Shown: piece by piece, positions 1-7,514 of the stretch
How positions within the stretch are numbered: the stretch's first letter is position 1
Layout of the letters: each line of letters begins with the position of its first letter
NCBI RefSeq assembly: GCF_002803075.1
Contig: NZ_NNBK01000014.1
Coordinates: 1 to 64,000, forward strand
DNA from: Streptomyces sp. CB01373
GTDB lineage: Bacteria; Actinomycetota; Actinomycetes; Streptomycetales; Streptomycetaceae
DNA: 64,000 bases
Direction of reading: 5' to 3'
The notes under the pieces: generated by a model
The model's database searches: none
What the model was told of the DNA's origin: nothing
The model's input: only the letters and a program-made list of their open reading frames with translations
Position numbers and translations under genes: made by a program

Positions 1-241
1 TGATGTTGAGGATGAGGTCGGTGACGTCCTCCTTGACGCCCGGCACGGTGGTGAACTCGTGCAGGACACCGTCGATGCGGATGCTGGTGACAGCGGCACC
101 GGGAATCGACGACAGGAGGGTACGGCGAAGGGAGTTGCCGAGGGTGTAGCCGAAGCCCGGCTCCAGCGGCTCGATCACGAACCGGGAGCGGAACTCATCG
201 ACGACCTCTTCGGTCAACGAGGGACGCTGAGCGATCAGCAC
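1..241 (-). CDS. rpoA: RNA polymerase alpha subunit, N-terminal part (runs off window)
   Basis: Reading leftwards from a GTG at 241 gives about 80 residues beginning MLIAQRPSLTEEVVDEF and continuing through FGYTLGNSLRRTLLSSIPGA, the classic start of the alpha subunit that dimerises to seed RNA polymerase assembly. A GGAGG sits 9 bases upstream of the GTG, and the frame is open to the window edge, so whether the gene is complete cannot be seen. The odd point is context: in Streptomyces rpoA normally follows rpsM and rpsK, but here the upstream side holds a hairpin and then an unrelated small gene, with no rpsK C-terminus. It may be a second copy, a truncated copy or a rearrangement breakpoint. 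Confidence 0.9.
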   Translation of the reverse strand, partial: MLIAQRPSLTEEVVDEFRSRFVIEPLEPGFGYTLGNSLRRTLLSSIPGAAVTSIRIDGVLHEFTTVPGVKEDVTDLILNI

Positions 242-302
242 GGGGTATTGCCTCCAGTGTTTGGCGCCCGCCATGTGACGCCGTAGACACCACGAAGGAT
301 AC

Positions 303-336
303 GGGCGGTTCGGCCGCCTGCGAGGCCGAACCGCCC
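303..336. terminator. Perfect 13-bp inverted repeat, likely terminator
   Basis: Arms 303-315 and 324-336 (GGGCGGTTCGGCC and its complement) are perfect, with an 8-base loop. The hairpin lies between the divergently oriented rpoA 5' end and the small gene at 460. There is no T-tract, as is usual for Streptomyces terminators. It could insulate the two units or act in the rpoA leader. Confidence 0.6.
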
Positions 337-459
337 GACCCCGCCCGTCTGCCGACCGGTCGGCGGGCTCAGCTCTCGCCGGAGTGGAGGGCGATGATCA
401 GCTCCTCCTACCGCTGGGTGTCGGCCACCAGCGCGGTTCGTAGGTGCATACTGGGGGCG

Positions 460-681
460 ATGACAAAGCCTGCTGCACCGAAGCGTCATTTGCCCACCAG
501 CCCCTTCAAGGCCCCGGTCGCGCCGCCGCCCAAGCACTTCGCCGTGGGCGACCAGGTCACGCACGACGTGTACGGCCTCGGCCGGGTGATCGGCATCGAG
601 GACGGAATCGCGGCGCTCGTGGATTTCGGCTCGGCGCAAATGCGGATCTTGAGCCCGTACGCCAAGATGACCAAGCTGTAG
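460..681 (+). CDS. Small stand-alone PcrA/UvrD C-terminal Tudor-like protein
   Basis: A 73-residue basic protein. Residues 24-73 (FAVGDQVTHDVYGLGRVIGI through LVDFGSAQMRILSPYAKMTKL) follow the pattern of the C-terminal Tudor-like domain of PcrA/UvrD helicases: GDxVxHxxYGxGxV, then VDFGS, then a short hydrophobic tail ending KL. In PcrA that domain contacts RNA polymerase, so an RNA polymerase- or nucleic-acid-binding role is a reasonable inference; there is no helicase portion. ATG 460 is preferred over the longer frame from 394 because upstream codons look non-coding. A CATACT at 447-452 only a few bases before the ATG could be a -10 box of a leaderless or very short-leader transcript. Confidence 0.8.
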   Translation: MTKPAAPKRHLPTSPFKAPVAPPPKHFAVGDQVTHDVYGLGRVIGIEDGIAALVDFGSAQMRILSPYAKMTKL

Positions 682-707
682 GACCGCTGTGCCCGGCCAC
701 GGCACGC

Positions 708-727
708 CAGGCCCCGTCAGGGGCCTG
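708..727 (+). terminator. Short GC hairpin after the Tudor-like gene
   Basis: CAGGCCCC (708-715) and GGGGCCTG (720-727) form a perfect 8-bp stem with a GTCA loop, 27 bases after the stop codon of the preceding gene. Confidence 0.6.
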
Positions 728-747
728 CGACCCAAGGGAGACCCCTC

Positions 748-930
748 ATCGATCTGACGTCGCTGTTCTCCGCCCTGGAAGAGCAACCCCGCTGCGCCAC
801 TGCAGCATCGCCCCCTCCGACGGCAAACCCCTTCCGGGCGCCGGACTTCGGGGAAGGTGAGATCTTCCTGGCCGAGGATGTACAGGGGCCCGCCTCGGGC
901 ATGCGTGGCGCGCGACCCAACGCCGCCTAG
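748..930 (+). CDS. Possible 60-residue protein with a non-standard ATC start
   Basis: From 748 to a TAG at 928-930 the frame has strongly G/C-biased third positions and encodes a peptide of about 60 residues containing LTSLFSALEEQP and NPFRAPDFGEGEIFLAEDV. No ATG, GTG or TTG lies at a sensible place. Instead a GGGAG (736-740) sits 7 bases before an ATC codon followed by GATCTGACG. Either translation starts at ATC, which is rare but has precedents such as infC-type starts, or the original start codon was lost by mutation. No recognised family. Confidence 0.35.
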   Translation: MDLTSLFSALEEQPRCATAASPPPTANPFRAPDFGEGEIFLAEDVQGPASGMRGARPNAA

Positions 931-1369
931 CTCCCACGAGTGCGGTGGTTTCGGCAGTCGGCCACAGGTCGTCTGCGGAGCTGTGGTGAGGCGTGCGGCC
1001 GGCTGCACACAGCCCGGCACGTTGAAAGGCGCCCGTGTGACACCGAGCGGGCGCGCCGGCCGGGCGGGTGCTCAGCATGGCTGTCAGTCCTGGCCTGCTT
1101 GCCGCCGCCCCCTTTCGGGACCGGGATGACGTGACGGAAAGAGGGGCTCGGGTGGGTGACTGGGCTTCTCCTCCCCGTGGAGGTGGAACGGAAGGTTGTC
1201 GTCGGTAGGCGTATCGGACAGCCCGGGCCGTCTGTGGGCCGTCGGGAGCCAGTCGATCGACAGCTCACTCACGTGCCGGTGGCTCTGGAGTACGCGTCGC
1301 GGACGCAGGCCGGTACGTGGCCGCTGCGGCCCCAGTCAAGTGGTCCAGGACGCTTGCGACGCCGGGGCA
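931..1369. other. Intergenic stretch without a supported gene
   Basis: Open frames here have poor codon bias and no family resemblance. The only structure seen is a perfect 7-bp stem, GCGCCCG (1029-1035) with CGGGCGC (1048-1054), which could end transcription from the preceding plus-strand genes. Confidence 0.5.
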
Positions 1370-1699
1370 CTACGAGACGGTTGCGACGGCCTTCTGGACG
1401 CGATCCAAGCGCAGCCGGTTCTCCTCCAACCAGTCCGAGGCGACGTCGATCGGCATGCGCACAGCAATCTGCGTCGACGGCGAGTCGTGCACGGTCACCT
1501 CCACCGGGTCCTCGGGAACCACTGCCAGCCAGGCACTGCGGCCCCCAGTCGGCCACTCAGCCCCCGCCTCAGCCTCAAGAGCATCGAGACAACGCTCCCA
1601 CTCGTCCAGATCCTCAAGGGATACCTGGAGGCCGACCCGTCCATTGACGAAGTCGCTCTTCAGGACGATCTCGGCCGCGTAGTACCGCTCTTCGCCCAT
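1370..1699 (-). CDS. DUF5959 family protein (start region possibly frameshifted)
   Basis: From ATG 1699 the product is 109 residues (GEERYYAAEIVLKSDFVNGR, LEDLDEWERCLDALEA, ending VQKAVATVS), matching the Streptomyces DUF5959 family, which has no known function. The same frame stays convincingly coding further upstream (VEVVVLTCEPLT just before the Met). The best start signal, AAAGGAG followed by ATG at 1742, is in a different frame and reaches a stop after 10 codons. A one-base shift near the start, or an unusual start, would reconcile this. The gene follows the DHFR-like gene on the same strand and is probably co-transcribed. Confidence 0.65.
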   Translation of the reverse strand: MGEERYYAAEIVLKSDFVNGRVGLQVSLEDLDEWERCLDALEAEAGAEWPTGGRSAWLAVVPEDPVEVTVHDSPSTQIAVRMPIDVASDWLEENRLRLDRVQKAVATVS

Positions 1700-1755
1700 T
1701 GTCAGGGGCTCACATGTCAGGACGACGACCTCGACCTGACATGCGAACAGCTCCT

Positions 1756-2352
1756 TTAGTCGGTGACGCGCGCATAGGTGAGGAATAGCGCTCCGCTCTT
1801 CAAGAGGGCTTGGTCTGTGAGTTCCCAGCGGCGCGGTTCGAAGGTGGACTTATGGGAAAAGAGCGGTATCCCGGCACCGATAGTAAGTGATCCCACCTTG
1901 AGGATCAGCTGATCGATCTCGGTGTACAGGGCATTGGCCAGCTCGGCGCCACCGATCAGCCAGATGTCCTTGCCGTCCTCCTGCTTCAGCTCTCGCACCT
2001 TCGCCACCGGATCGTCAGCTACCAGTTCGACGGCAGGGTCCGGGCTCTCGGACAGGGTTCGCGAGAAGACGAGATGACGCAGGTGGGGATAGGCGTCGGT
2101 GATCCCGGCCGCGAGGCCGATCTGATAGCTGCGTCGCCCTTCGAGGACGGTGTCGAAGCGCGTTCCCTCGGCCGTGACGGACAATGCCGCCCGGGCCGGA
2201 GCGGGGAGCGTCTCCGGGTACTCGGTCACGATGTACTGGAGGTAATCGTCAGGGATTGGCCAGAAGCCGTTCGGGCCGGAGGGATCGGCGCCGTCCGGCC
2301 CGGCAATGAAACCGTCGAGCGTGGTGGCGATGTAGTAGACGAGCCTGCGCAC
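1756..2352 (-). CDS. Dihydrofolate reductase-family (RibD C-terminal-like) protein
   Basis: A 198-residue protein starting at a GTG (RRLVYYIATTLDGFIAGPDG), with ALSVTAEGTRFDTVLEGRRSY, the central DIWLIGGAELANAL nucleotide-binding strand/loop and a C-terminal LTYARVTD. This is the pattern of the DHFR/RibD-C oxidoreductases common in actinomycetes, which bind NADPH but whose substrates are usually unknown. The GTG at 2352 is preceded by GAAAGG at normal spacing and begins the conserved first strand; the longer upstream frame is not coding. It is followed closely by the DUF5959 gene. Confidence 0.85.
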   Translation of the reverse strand: MRRLVYYIATTLDGFIAGPDGADPSGPNGFWPIPDDYLQYIVTEYPETLPAPARAALSVTAEGTRFDTVLEGRRSYQIGLAAGITDAYPHLRHLVFSRTLSESPDPAVELVADDPVAKVRELKQEDGKDIWLIGGAELANALYTEIDQLILKVGSLTIGAGIPLFSHKSTFEPRRWELTDQALLKSGALFLTYARVTD

Positions 2353-2496
2353 GGATGGCCTTTCGTCGATTGGCTGCGACGTGCGGCTCGAAGCGACCGT
2401 TTCGTGCAGAATTAACGGCCCCCCGATCGCGTGGTGATCATCGCACAGCCTGTTGGGAGATTCCGAAGGTTTCACATCGGGAGCAGAGTTGAGGAA

Positions 2497-2649
2497 GATC
2501 AGAAGTCGTCCGCGCTGGAGGACATCGCGCAGTTCCCGTTGGTGGCCGGCCTGAACGCCTCGCTCGTCCACGAGCACCTGCAACGACGGCCGGTGGAGAT
2601 CCTCGCCCCCACGCCGAAGCGGCGCCGCTCCGCTCCGTCGTGGGTCTGA
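2497..2649 (+). pseudogene. Probable 3' remnant of an unidentified gene
   Basis: The last 50 or so codons before the TGA at 2647-2649 (KSSALEDIAQFPLVAGLNASL, ending KRRRSAPSWV) end in G or C at almost every third position, typical of real Streptomyces coding sequence. Upstream of about 2490 that bias disappears and no good start is seen. I read this as the tail of a gene whose 5' part was lost. Family not recognised. Confidence 0.35.
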
Positions 2650-2683
2650 GCGCGTTGAGCACACCACGAGTAGGATGAGGGGC

Positions 2684-2941
2684 ATGAGTGAGCCCACCGG
2701 CAAGTACTCGATCACCATGCCGCGTGACATCGCCGAAGCCGCCAAGGCCCGCGGTGGCCCCTCGGGACTGTCTGCTTACGTGGCCGCCGCCGTGGCCCGG
2801 CAGATCGAGCGCGACAACCTCAACGAACTCATCCAGGTCGCCGAGGCCGAGCACGGTCCCGTCACCGACGAGGAGATCCAGGCGTTGCGCGAACAGCTCC
2901 ACCGGGCTCGTCGCGAGCAGGGCGGGACGAACGCCGCGTGA
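2684..2941 (+). CDS. Ribbon-helix-helix antitoxin (VapB/CopG-like)
   Basis: An 85-residue protein. Residues 8-45 (YSITMPRDIAEAAKARGG, SAYVAAAVARQIERD) look like a ribbon-helix-helix DNA-binding fold, followed by an acidic helical tail (VTDEEIQALREQL) suited to wrapping a toxin. The start at 2684 has GAGGGG just upstream; an in-frame ATG at 2675 adds only three residues. TAGGAT at 2671-2676 could be the -10 box, leaving almost no leader. Its TGA overlaps the GTG of the next gene by 4 bases (GTGA), the usual coupling of type II toxin-antitoxin pairs. It probably represses its own promoter and neutralises the partner. Confidence 0.8.
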   Translation: MSEPTGKYSITMPRDIAEAAKARGGPSGLSAYVAAAVARQIERDNLNELIQVAEAEHGPVTDEEIQALREQLHRARREQGGTNAA

Positions 2942-3351
2942 CGCGTTCCCCCGCCGTTCCCGGCGGCACCCTGGTCCTCGACAGCGAGGGGCTGGCCAAG
3001 GCCGTGCTGCGGGACCGTGCCGTCACCGGCTGGCTGGCCCTGGCCCGAGCGGACGATCTCCGGGTGATCACCTCCGCGGCCACCCTGGTCGAGGTGGTCC
3101 ACCCCCGGATCGGACGCCCGGCGCTGGAGTGGACACTGTCCCGACTCGTCGTCGAACCGGTCACTGAGACCGTCGCCCGCCACGCCGCCGCTCTCCTCAC
3201 CGACGCCGGCCTGCACGGCCACAAGTACGCCATCGACGCCATGCTCAGCGCCACCGCACTCGCCGCGCCCGGCCCGGTCACGATCCTCACCTCGGACCCC
3301 GAGGACCTGACCGCGCTCTGCCGCGGACGGGCCACCGTGATCAAGGTCTGA
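2938..3351 (+). CDS. PIN-domain toxin (VapC-like ribonuclease)
   Basis: A 137-residue PIN-domain protein beginning at GTG 2938. The acidic active-site residues can be placed: LVLDSEGLAKAVL near residue 15, TLVEVV near residue 47, YAIDAMLSATAL near residue 100 and LTSDPEDL near residue 121. PIN toxins of this class are Mg2+-dependent endoribonucleases that cut tRNA, rRNA or mRNA. Spacing and overlap with the upstream antitoxin gene support a functional pair. The target RNA cannot be inferred. Confidence 0.82.
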   Translation: MTRSPAVPGGTLVLDSEGLAKAVLRDRAVTGWLALARADDLRVITSAATLVEVVHPRIGRPALEWTLSRLVVEPVTETVARHAAALLTDAGLHGHKYAIDAMLSATALAAPGPVTILTSDPEDLTALCRGRATVIKV

Positions 3352-3418
3352 AAGCGCGAGGGCCTGAACGGGATGCCCAGCACCCGCCGATGCCGGTGCC
3401 GGGCAGCCCGGGGCCGGT

Positions 3419-3844
3419 TCAGTCTGCGACCAGTACCACGTCCCGATGGCGTGTGGCGTGGATGTCGGGCAGGGGCAGGCCGTTGTGGGAGCTCAGTTCG
3501 ACGAGGGCGGCCTCGACGCGGGCCGGGCCGGGGGTGAGCCGGTTCGGTGTCACCGTGCCGGAGTTGTGCCAGCGGTGGTAGGCGCCGTCGCACACGGCAC
3601 GCGTGCCGCCGATGCCGTAGCGGGTGGCCGACGGGTCCTGGCTGATGGCGGCGCCGACGAAGACCAGGCCGTTCGCGTCGAAGCAGCGGTAGGTGCCGTA
3701 TACGGTCACGGTGCCGTCCGCCGACAGGCGGGCCGTCTGGTCGATGGTCAGGTTGGCGTCCGGAGCGGCCGTCGCGGGTGTGCTCAGCGCGAGCACGGCG
3801 GCCGCCGCCGCGCCCAGGGCTCCGAGTACGGGACGCAGGGGCAT
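3419..3844 (-). CDS. Secreted DUF6299 family protein
   Basis: 141 residues. The start at 3844 is chosen because GGGAGG precedes it and the product then begins with a clear Sec signal peptide (MPLRPVLGALGAAAAAVLALSTPATAA). The mature part shows the DUF6299 pattern: TIDQTARLSADGTVTVYGTYRC, RYGIGGTRAVCDGAYHRWHNS, a small beta-rich domain with two cysteines that may pair. Function unknown; the protein should be extracellular. Confidence 0.85.
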   Translation of the reverse strand: MPLRPVLGALGAAAAAVLALSTPATAAPDANLTIDQTARLSADGTVTVYGTYRCFDANGLVFVGAAISQDPSATRYGIGGTRAVCDGAYHRWHNSGTVTPNRLTPGPARVEAALVELSSHNGLPLPDIHATRHRDVVLVAD

Positions 3845-3968
3845 GGAAGAACCTCCCGGGTGGCTGGAGAACACGAGCTTCCACTCGTACCCGGCGTCCT
3901 CGGCGGTGGCCGCGATCCTCACTCTTCGGCGGCGCGTGCCCGTCGACCACTTGGCCGACACCGCCCGA

Positions 3969-4373
3969 TCAGCCCTCGCTCAGTACCGCGAAGCCGTCGA
4001 GTTCCACCAGGGCGCGCTCGTCCCACAGCCGTACGATCCCGACCACCGCCATCGCGGGGTAGTCACGGCCCGCCAACCGGCGCCATATGCGGCCGAGTTC
4101 GGCGGCGCGGGCTCGGTAGGCGGCGACGTCCGTGGTGTACACCGTGACCCGGGCCAGGTCCGACGCGGTGCCGCCGGCCGCCGCCAGCGCGGTCAGCAGG
4201 TTGGTCAGCGCCCGCTCGAACTGCTCGGGCAGGGTCTCTCCGACCACCTTGCCGTCGGCGTCCAGCGACGTCTGGCCCGCCAGGAACACCAGCCGTGAGC
4301 CGGTGGCGACCACCGCGTGCGAGAAGCCGGTGGGCGGGGACAGGACGGGAGGGTTCACACGGTCGGCGGTCAC
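3969..4373 (-). CDS. RidA/YjgF-family protein (atypical active site)
   Basis: 134 residues of the Rid fold (VVATGSRLVFLAGQTSLDADG, LARVTVYTTDVAAYRARAAEL, YPAMAVVGIVRL). Family members hydrolyse reactive enamines or imines to ketones and ammonia. The arginine that typifies active RidA (the ARS motif before the last strand) is replaced by AMA, so this belongs to a divergent Rid subgroup whose chemistry is less certain. It follows the acyl-CoA dehydrogenase gene on the same strand and lies in an aryl-CoA catabolic island where an amino-substituted intermediate must release ammonia, which suits an imine hydrolase. Start GTG 4373. Confidence 0.85.
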   Translation of the reverse strand: MTADRVNPPVLSPPTGFSHAVVATGSRLVFLAGQTSLDADGKVVGETLPEQFERALTNLLTALAAAGGTASDLARVTVYTTDVAAYRARAAELGRIWRRLAGRDYPAMAVVGIVRLWDERALVELDGFAVLSEG

Positions 4374-4476
4374 ATGGCCTCCAGGGTCGTACGCGGCTCG
4401 GCGGTCACACGGACTCCCACTCCCCAGGCGGGTTCACGCGGTCGGCGGTCACATGACCTCCCGGGTCGTACGCGGC
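4352..4476. repeat. Duplicated ridA start region (two ~45-bp copies)
   Basis: Positions 4352-4396 and 4431-4476 are nearly identical. Read on the minus strand each copy carries the ribosome-binding region, the GTG start and the first codons of the Rid protein (VTADRVNPP). The promoter-proximal copy at 4431-4476 runs into a stop after about 15 codons (VTADRVNPPGEWESV). The result is a decoy or upstream mini-ORF in front of the real gene. Confidence 0.8.
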
Positions 4477-4496
4477 CAGGCGTTCACAAAAGTCGG

Positions 4497-5636
4497 TCAC
4501 CGGCCCTCCCCGCGCTCACCCAGCCCCGCGTACAGCTCCTTCGCAATGATTCCCCGCTGCACCTCGCTCGCCCCCTCGTACACCCGGGGGGCGCGCACCT
4601 CGCGGTAGAGGTGTTCCAGCAGGTGGCCGCGGTGCAGGGCGCGGGCGCCGTGGAGTTGGACGGCGGTGTCGACGACGTACTGCGCGGTCTCGGTGGCGAG
4701 GAGCTTCGCCATGGCGGCGCGGCCGGGAACGCCGGGGGCGCCCTCGTCGTACGCCGTCGCCGCCGCGTACACCATCAGGCGGGCCGCCTCCGTACGCAGG
4801 GCCATCTCGGCGACCTGGTGGGCGACCGTCTGGAGGTCTCTCAGCTTGCCGCCGAAGGCGTCCCGGCGGGCGGTGTGGACGAGCGTGGCGTCCAGCGCCG
4901 CCTGCGCCATGCCCACGGCGAAGGCGCCGACGCTGGGGCGGAACAGGTTGAGCGTGCCCATGGCCACCCGGAAGCCGCGGTCCCTCTCGCCGATCACGTC
5001 CTCGGACGTGACGGGAACGCCGTCGAAGTGGAGCGCGCCGATGGGGTGCGGCGAGAGCATCTCCAGCGCTGTGCCGGTGAGGCCGGGGCGGTCGGCGGGC
5101 ACCAGGAACGCGGTCACGCCGCGGGAGCCCGCGTCCGGTGCCGTACGGGCGAAGACGGTGTAGAAGTCGGCCTCGGGGGCGTTGGAGATCCAGCACTTCT
5201 CGCCGGTGAGCCGCCAGCGGGCGGGGCCGTCCGGGCGGGCCGCCAGCGCCAGTGCCGCCGCGTCCGAGCCCGCGCCCGGCTCGCTCAGGGCGAAGGCGGC
5301 GACCGCGCTGCCGTCCGTCACCCTCGGCAGCCAGTGGGCGCGCTGTGCGGGGGTGCCGTGGGCATGGACGGGGTGGGCGCCGAGGCCCTGGAGGGCGAGG
5401 GCGGTCTCGGCCTCGGTGCAGGCGTGAGCCAGGGACTCGCGCATCAGGCACAGATCGAGGGCGCCGGAGGTGAACAGGCGTGCCAGCAGGCCGAGTCGGC
5501 CCAGTTCGGCGAGGAGCGCGCGGTTGACGTGGCCCGGCTCGCCCTTCTCGGCGAGCGGGCGCAGCCGTTCGGCGGCCAGGACGCGCAACTCGGCGCACCA
5601 GGACGCCCGTTCCGGTTCGAGTGAGAATGCGGGCAT
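4497..5636 (-). CDS. Acyl-CoA dehydrogenase
   Basis: 379 residues. It shows the FAD/substrate segment FALSEPGAGSDAAALALAA, the WISNAPEADFYTVFART beta-domain region, and RVYEGASEVQRGIIAKEL with the glutamate that acts as base in medium-chain-type enzymes. Expected reaction: alpha,beta-dehydrogenation of an acyl-CoA with electrons passed to ETF. ATG 5636 has GGGAGGA upstream. Next to an aryl-CoA ligase, an FAD monooxygenase/reductase and an enoyl-CoA hydratase, it probably acts in beta-oxidation-like steps after dearomatisation. Its promoter would lie in the 230 bases shared with the divergent ligase gene. Confidence 0.9.
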   Translation of the reverse strand: MPAFSLEPERASWCAELRVLAAERLRPLAEKGEPGHVNRALLAELGRLGLLARLFTSGALDLCLMRESLAHACTEAETALALQGLGAHPVHAHGTPAQRAHWLPRVTDGSAVAAFALSEPGAGSDAAALALAARPDGPARWRLTGEKCWISNAPEADFYTVFARTAPDAGSRGVTAFLVPADRPGLTGTALEMLSPHPIGALHFDGVPVTSEDVIGERDRGFRVAMGTLNLFRPSVGAFAVGMAQAALDATLVHTARRDAFGGKLRDLQTVAHQVAEMALRTEAARLMVYAAATAYDEGAPGVPGRAAMAKLLATETAQYVVDTAVQLHGARALHRGHLLEHLYREVRAPRVYEGASEVQRGIIAKELYAGLGERGEGR

Positions 5637-5787
5637 TCGCCGTCCTCCCTGCCTCCCGACCTCCCGGTCGGCCGATCCGCCGGCCGCCGACCGCTGGCCG
5701 CTGGCCGCTGGCCGCCAGCCAACGGTCAACGACCAAAGGCCAGCCGCCAACCCGGCACCGCCCCCGGCCACCCGAGGCGCGATCCAC

Positions 5788-5829
5788 CGTATCGCGTACC
5801 GTTGACTGTCGTCACCAACACGATACGCT
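5788..5829 (+). promoter_or_regulatory. Promoter with overlapping operator for the aryl-CoA ligase
   Basis: TTGACT (5802-5807) and TACGCT (5824-5829) are 16 bases apart and fit a vegetative promoter ending about 35 bases before the ATG. TGACTGTCGTCAC (5803-5815), itself an imperfect dyad, covers the -35 box and recurs exactly upstream of the enoyl-CoA hydratase gene. A second dyad, CGTATCGCGT (5788-5797) with ACACGATACG (5818-5827), brackets the promoter with 9 of 10 pairs. The likely binder is the PaaX-type protein encoded just downstream. Confidence 0.6.
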
Positions 5830-5867
5830 CCTTGTGCGTGCCCACCACGACAAGGGGGCGAACCGCC

Positions 5868-7514
5868 ATGGACACCGTGGACTCCGGCAGGGGCGGCACC
5901 GCGCGGCCGACGGCCTCCGCGCACGTGGACACCTTCACGCGCGACCACCTGCCGCCCCCGGACCAGTGGCCCGAACTCCGCTTCGACCTCCCGGAGCTGC
6001 GCTACCCGGACCGGCTCAACTGCGCCGCCGAGCTGCTGGACCGCACAGACGCCGGGCGCCCGGTGTTCCGTACCGCCGCCGGGGAGACGTGGACCTACGG
6101 CGACCTGCGCGCCCGCGTCGACCACATCGCGCACGTCCTGACCGGCGACCTCGGTGTGGTCCCCGGCAACCGGGTGCTGCTGCGCGGCCCCACCACCCCC
6201 TGGCTGGCGGCCTGCTGGCTGGCCGTGCTCAAGGCGGGCGCGGTCGCCGTCACCGTGCTGGCCCAGCAGCGCCCGCACGAGCTGAGCACGATCTGCGAGA
6301 TCGCCCGGGTCCGGCACGCGCTGTGCGACATCCGGGCCGTGGACGACCTGGCCAACGCGGGGATACCGGGGCTCGTCGTCACGACGTACGGCGGCGACGG
6401 CCCCGACGACCTGTTGCGCCGTGCGGTGCCCGGCACGCCGTACCCGGCCGTGGACACCGCCGCCGACGACGTCGCGCTCATCGCGTTCACCTCGGGCACC
6501 ACCGGGCGGCCCAAGGGCTGCGTGCACTTCCACCGGGACGTGCTGGCCGTCGCGGACACCTTCTCCCGCCATGTGCTCGGACCACGCGCGGACGACGTGT
6601 TCGCGGGCAGTCCCCCGCTCGGCTTCACCTTCGGGCTCGGCGGGCTCGTGGTCTTCCCGATGCGGGCCGGCGCCTGTGCGCTCCTGCTCGAACAGGCCCA
6701 CCCGCGGCAGCTGTTGCCCGCGATCGCCGAGCACCGGGTGTCCGTGCTGTTCACCGCCCCCACCGCCTACCGCGCGATGCTCGACGAACTCGGCTCGTAC
6801 GACGTCTCCTCGCTGCGGCGCTGCGTGTCCGCCGGGGAGAACCTGCCCGCGGCCACCTGGCACGCCTGGCGCGAGCAGACCGGAGTGCGCATCGTCAACG
6901 GCATCGGCGCCACCGAACTGCTGCACATCTTCATCTCGGCGGCGGACGAGGACATCCGGCCCGGCACGACCGGGTTTCCCGTACCGGGGTGGCACGCGCG
7001 CGTGCAGGACGAGCACGGTGAGCCGGTGCCGGACGGAGTGCCGGGGCTGCTTGCCGTCCAGGGTCCGGTCGGCTGCCGCTACCTCACCGACCCCCGGCAG
7101 CGCGTGTACGTGCGGGACGGCTGGAACGTCACCGGCGACACCTACGTCCGCGAGCCCGACGGCTACTTCCGCTACGTCGCCCGCGCCGACGACATGATCA
7201 TCTCGGCCGGGTACAACATCGCCGGTCCGGAGGTCGAGGACGCGCTGCTGCGCCACCCGGACGTGGTGGAGACGGCGGTCGTCGGGCGGCCCGACGAGGA
7301 CCGCGGGCAGGTCGTGGTCGCCTACGTCGTCCTGCGGCAGGGCGCTCGGCGGGACGCGGAGGCGCTGCGCGCGTACCTCAAGTCGGAGCTGGCTCCGTAC
7401 AAGTGCCCGCGCGAGATCGTGTTCCTGGACGTGCTGCCGCGCACGGCCACCGGGAAGCTCCAGCGGTTCCGGCTGCGCGCCGACGGGGCCGCCGGTGACA
7501 CCGCCCAGCGGTGA
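5868..7514 (+). CDS. 2-Aminobenzoate/benzoate-type CoA ligase
   Basis: 548 residues of the ANL superfamily. The phosphate-binding loop AFTSGTTGRPKGCVHFHRD, the A5-like NGIGATELLHIF, TGDTYVREPDGYFRYVARADDMI and the C-terminal lysine segment PRTATGKLQRFRLR are present in order. The overall pattern (LRYPDRLNCAAELLDRT start, GATELLHIFIS) matches benzoate- and 2-aminobenzoate-CoA ligases. Role: ATP-dependent activation of an aromatic acid to its CoA thioester. ATG 5868 has AAGGGGG upstream; the longer frame from 5802 would begin inside the promoter. Anthranilate is favoured as substrate because of the downstream 2-aminobenzoyl-CoA monooxygenase-like fusion. Confidence 0.87.
   Translation: MDTVDSGRGGTARPTASAHVDTFTRDHLPPPDQWPELRFDLPELRYPDRLNCAAELLDRTDAGRPVFRTAAGETWTYGDLRARVDHIAHVLTGDLGVVPGNRVLLRGPTTPWLAACWLAVLKAGAVAVTVLAQQRPHELSTICEIARVRHALCDIRAVDDLANAGIPGLVVTTYGGDGPDDLLRRAVPGTPYPAVDTAADDVALIAFTSGTTGRPKGCVHFHRDVLAVADTFSRHVLGPRADDVFAGSPPLGFTFGLGGLVVFPMRAGACALLLEQAHPRQLLPAIAEHRVSVLFTAPTAYRAMLDELGSYDVSSLRRCVSAGENLPAATWHAWREQTGVRIVNGIGATELLHIFISAADEDIRPGTTGFPVPGWHARVQDEHGEPVPDGVPGLLAVQGPVGCRYLTDPRQRVYVRDGWNVTGDTYVREPDGYFRYVARADDMIISAGYNIAGPEVEDALLRHPDVVETAVVGRPDEDRGQVVVAYVVLRQGARRDAEALRAYLKSELAPYKCPREIVFLDVLPRTATGKLQRFRLRADGAAGDTAQR

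Noticed and set aside
235..1020. Long minus-strand open frame covering 0.2-1.0 kb
   Set aside because: Arg/Gly/Pro-rich translation with wrong-frame composition; it runs antisense to the Tudor-like gene and over the rpoA leader.
5802..5867. Longer start for the CoA ligase
   Set aside because: Those codons overlap the -35/-10 boxes and operator; the ATG at 5868 has a proper ribosome-binding site.
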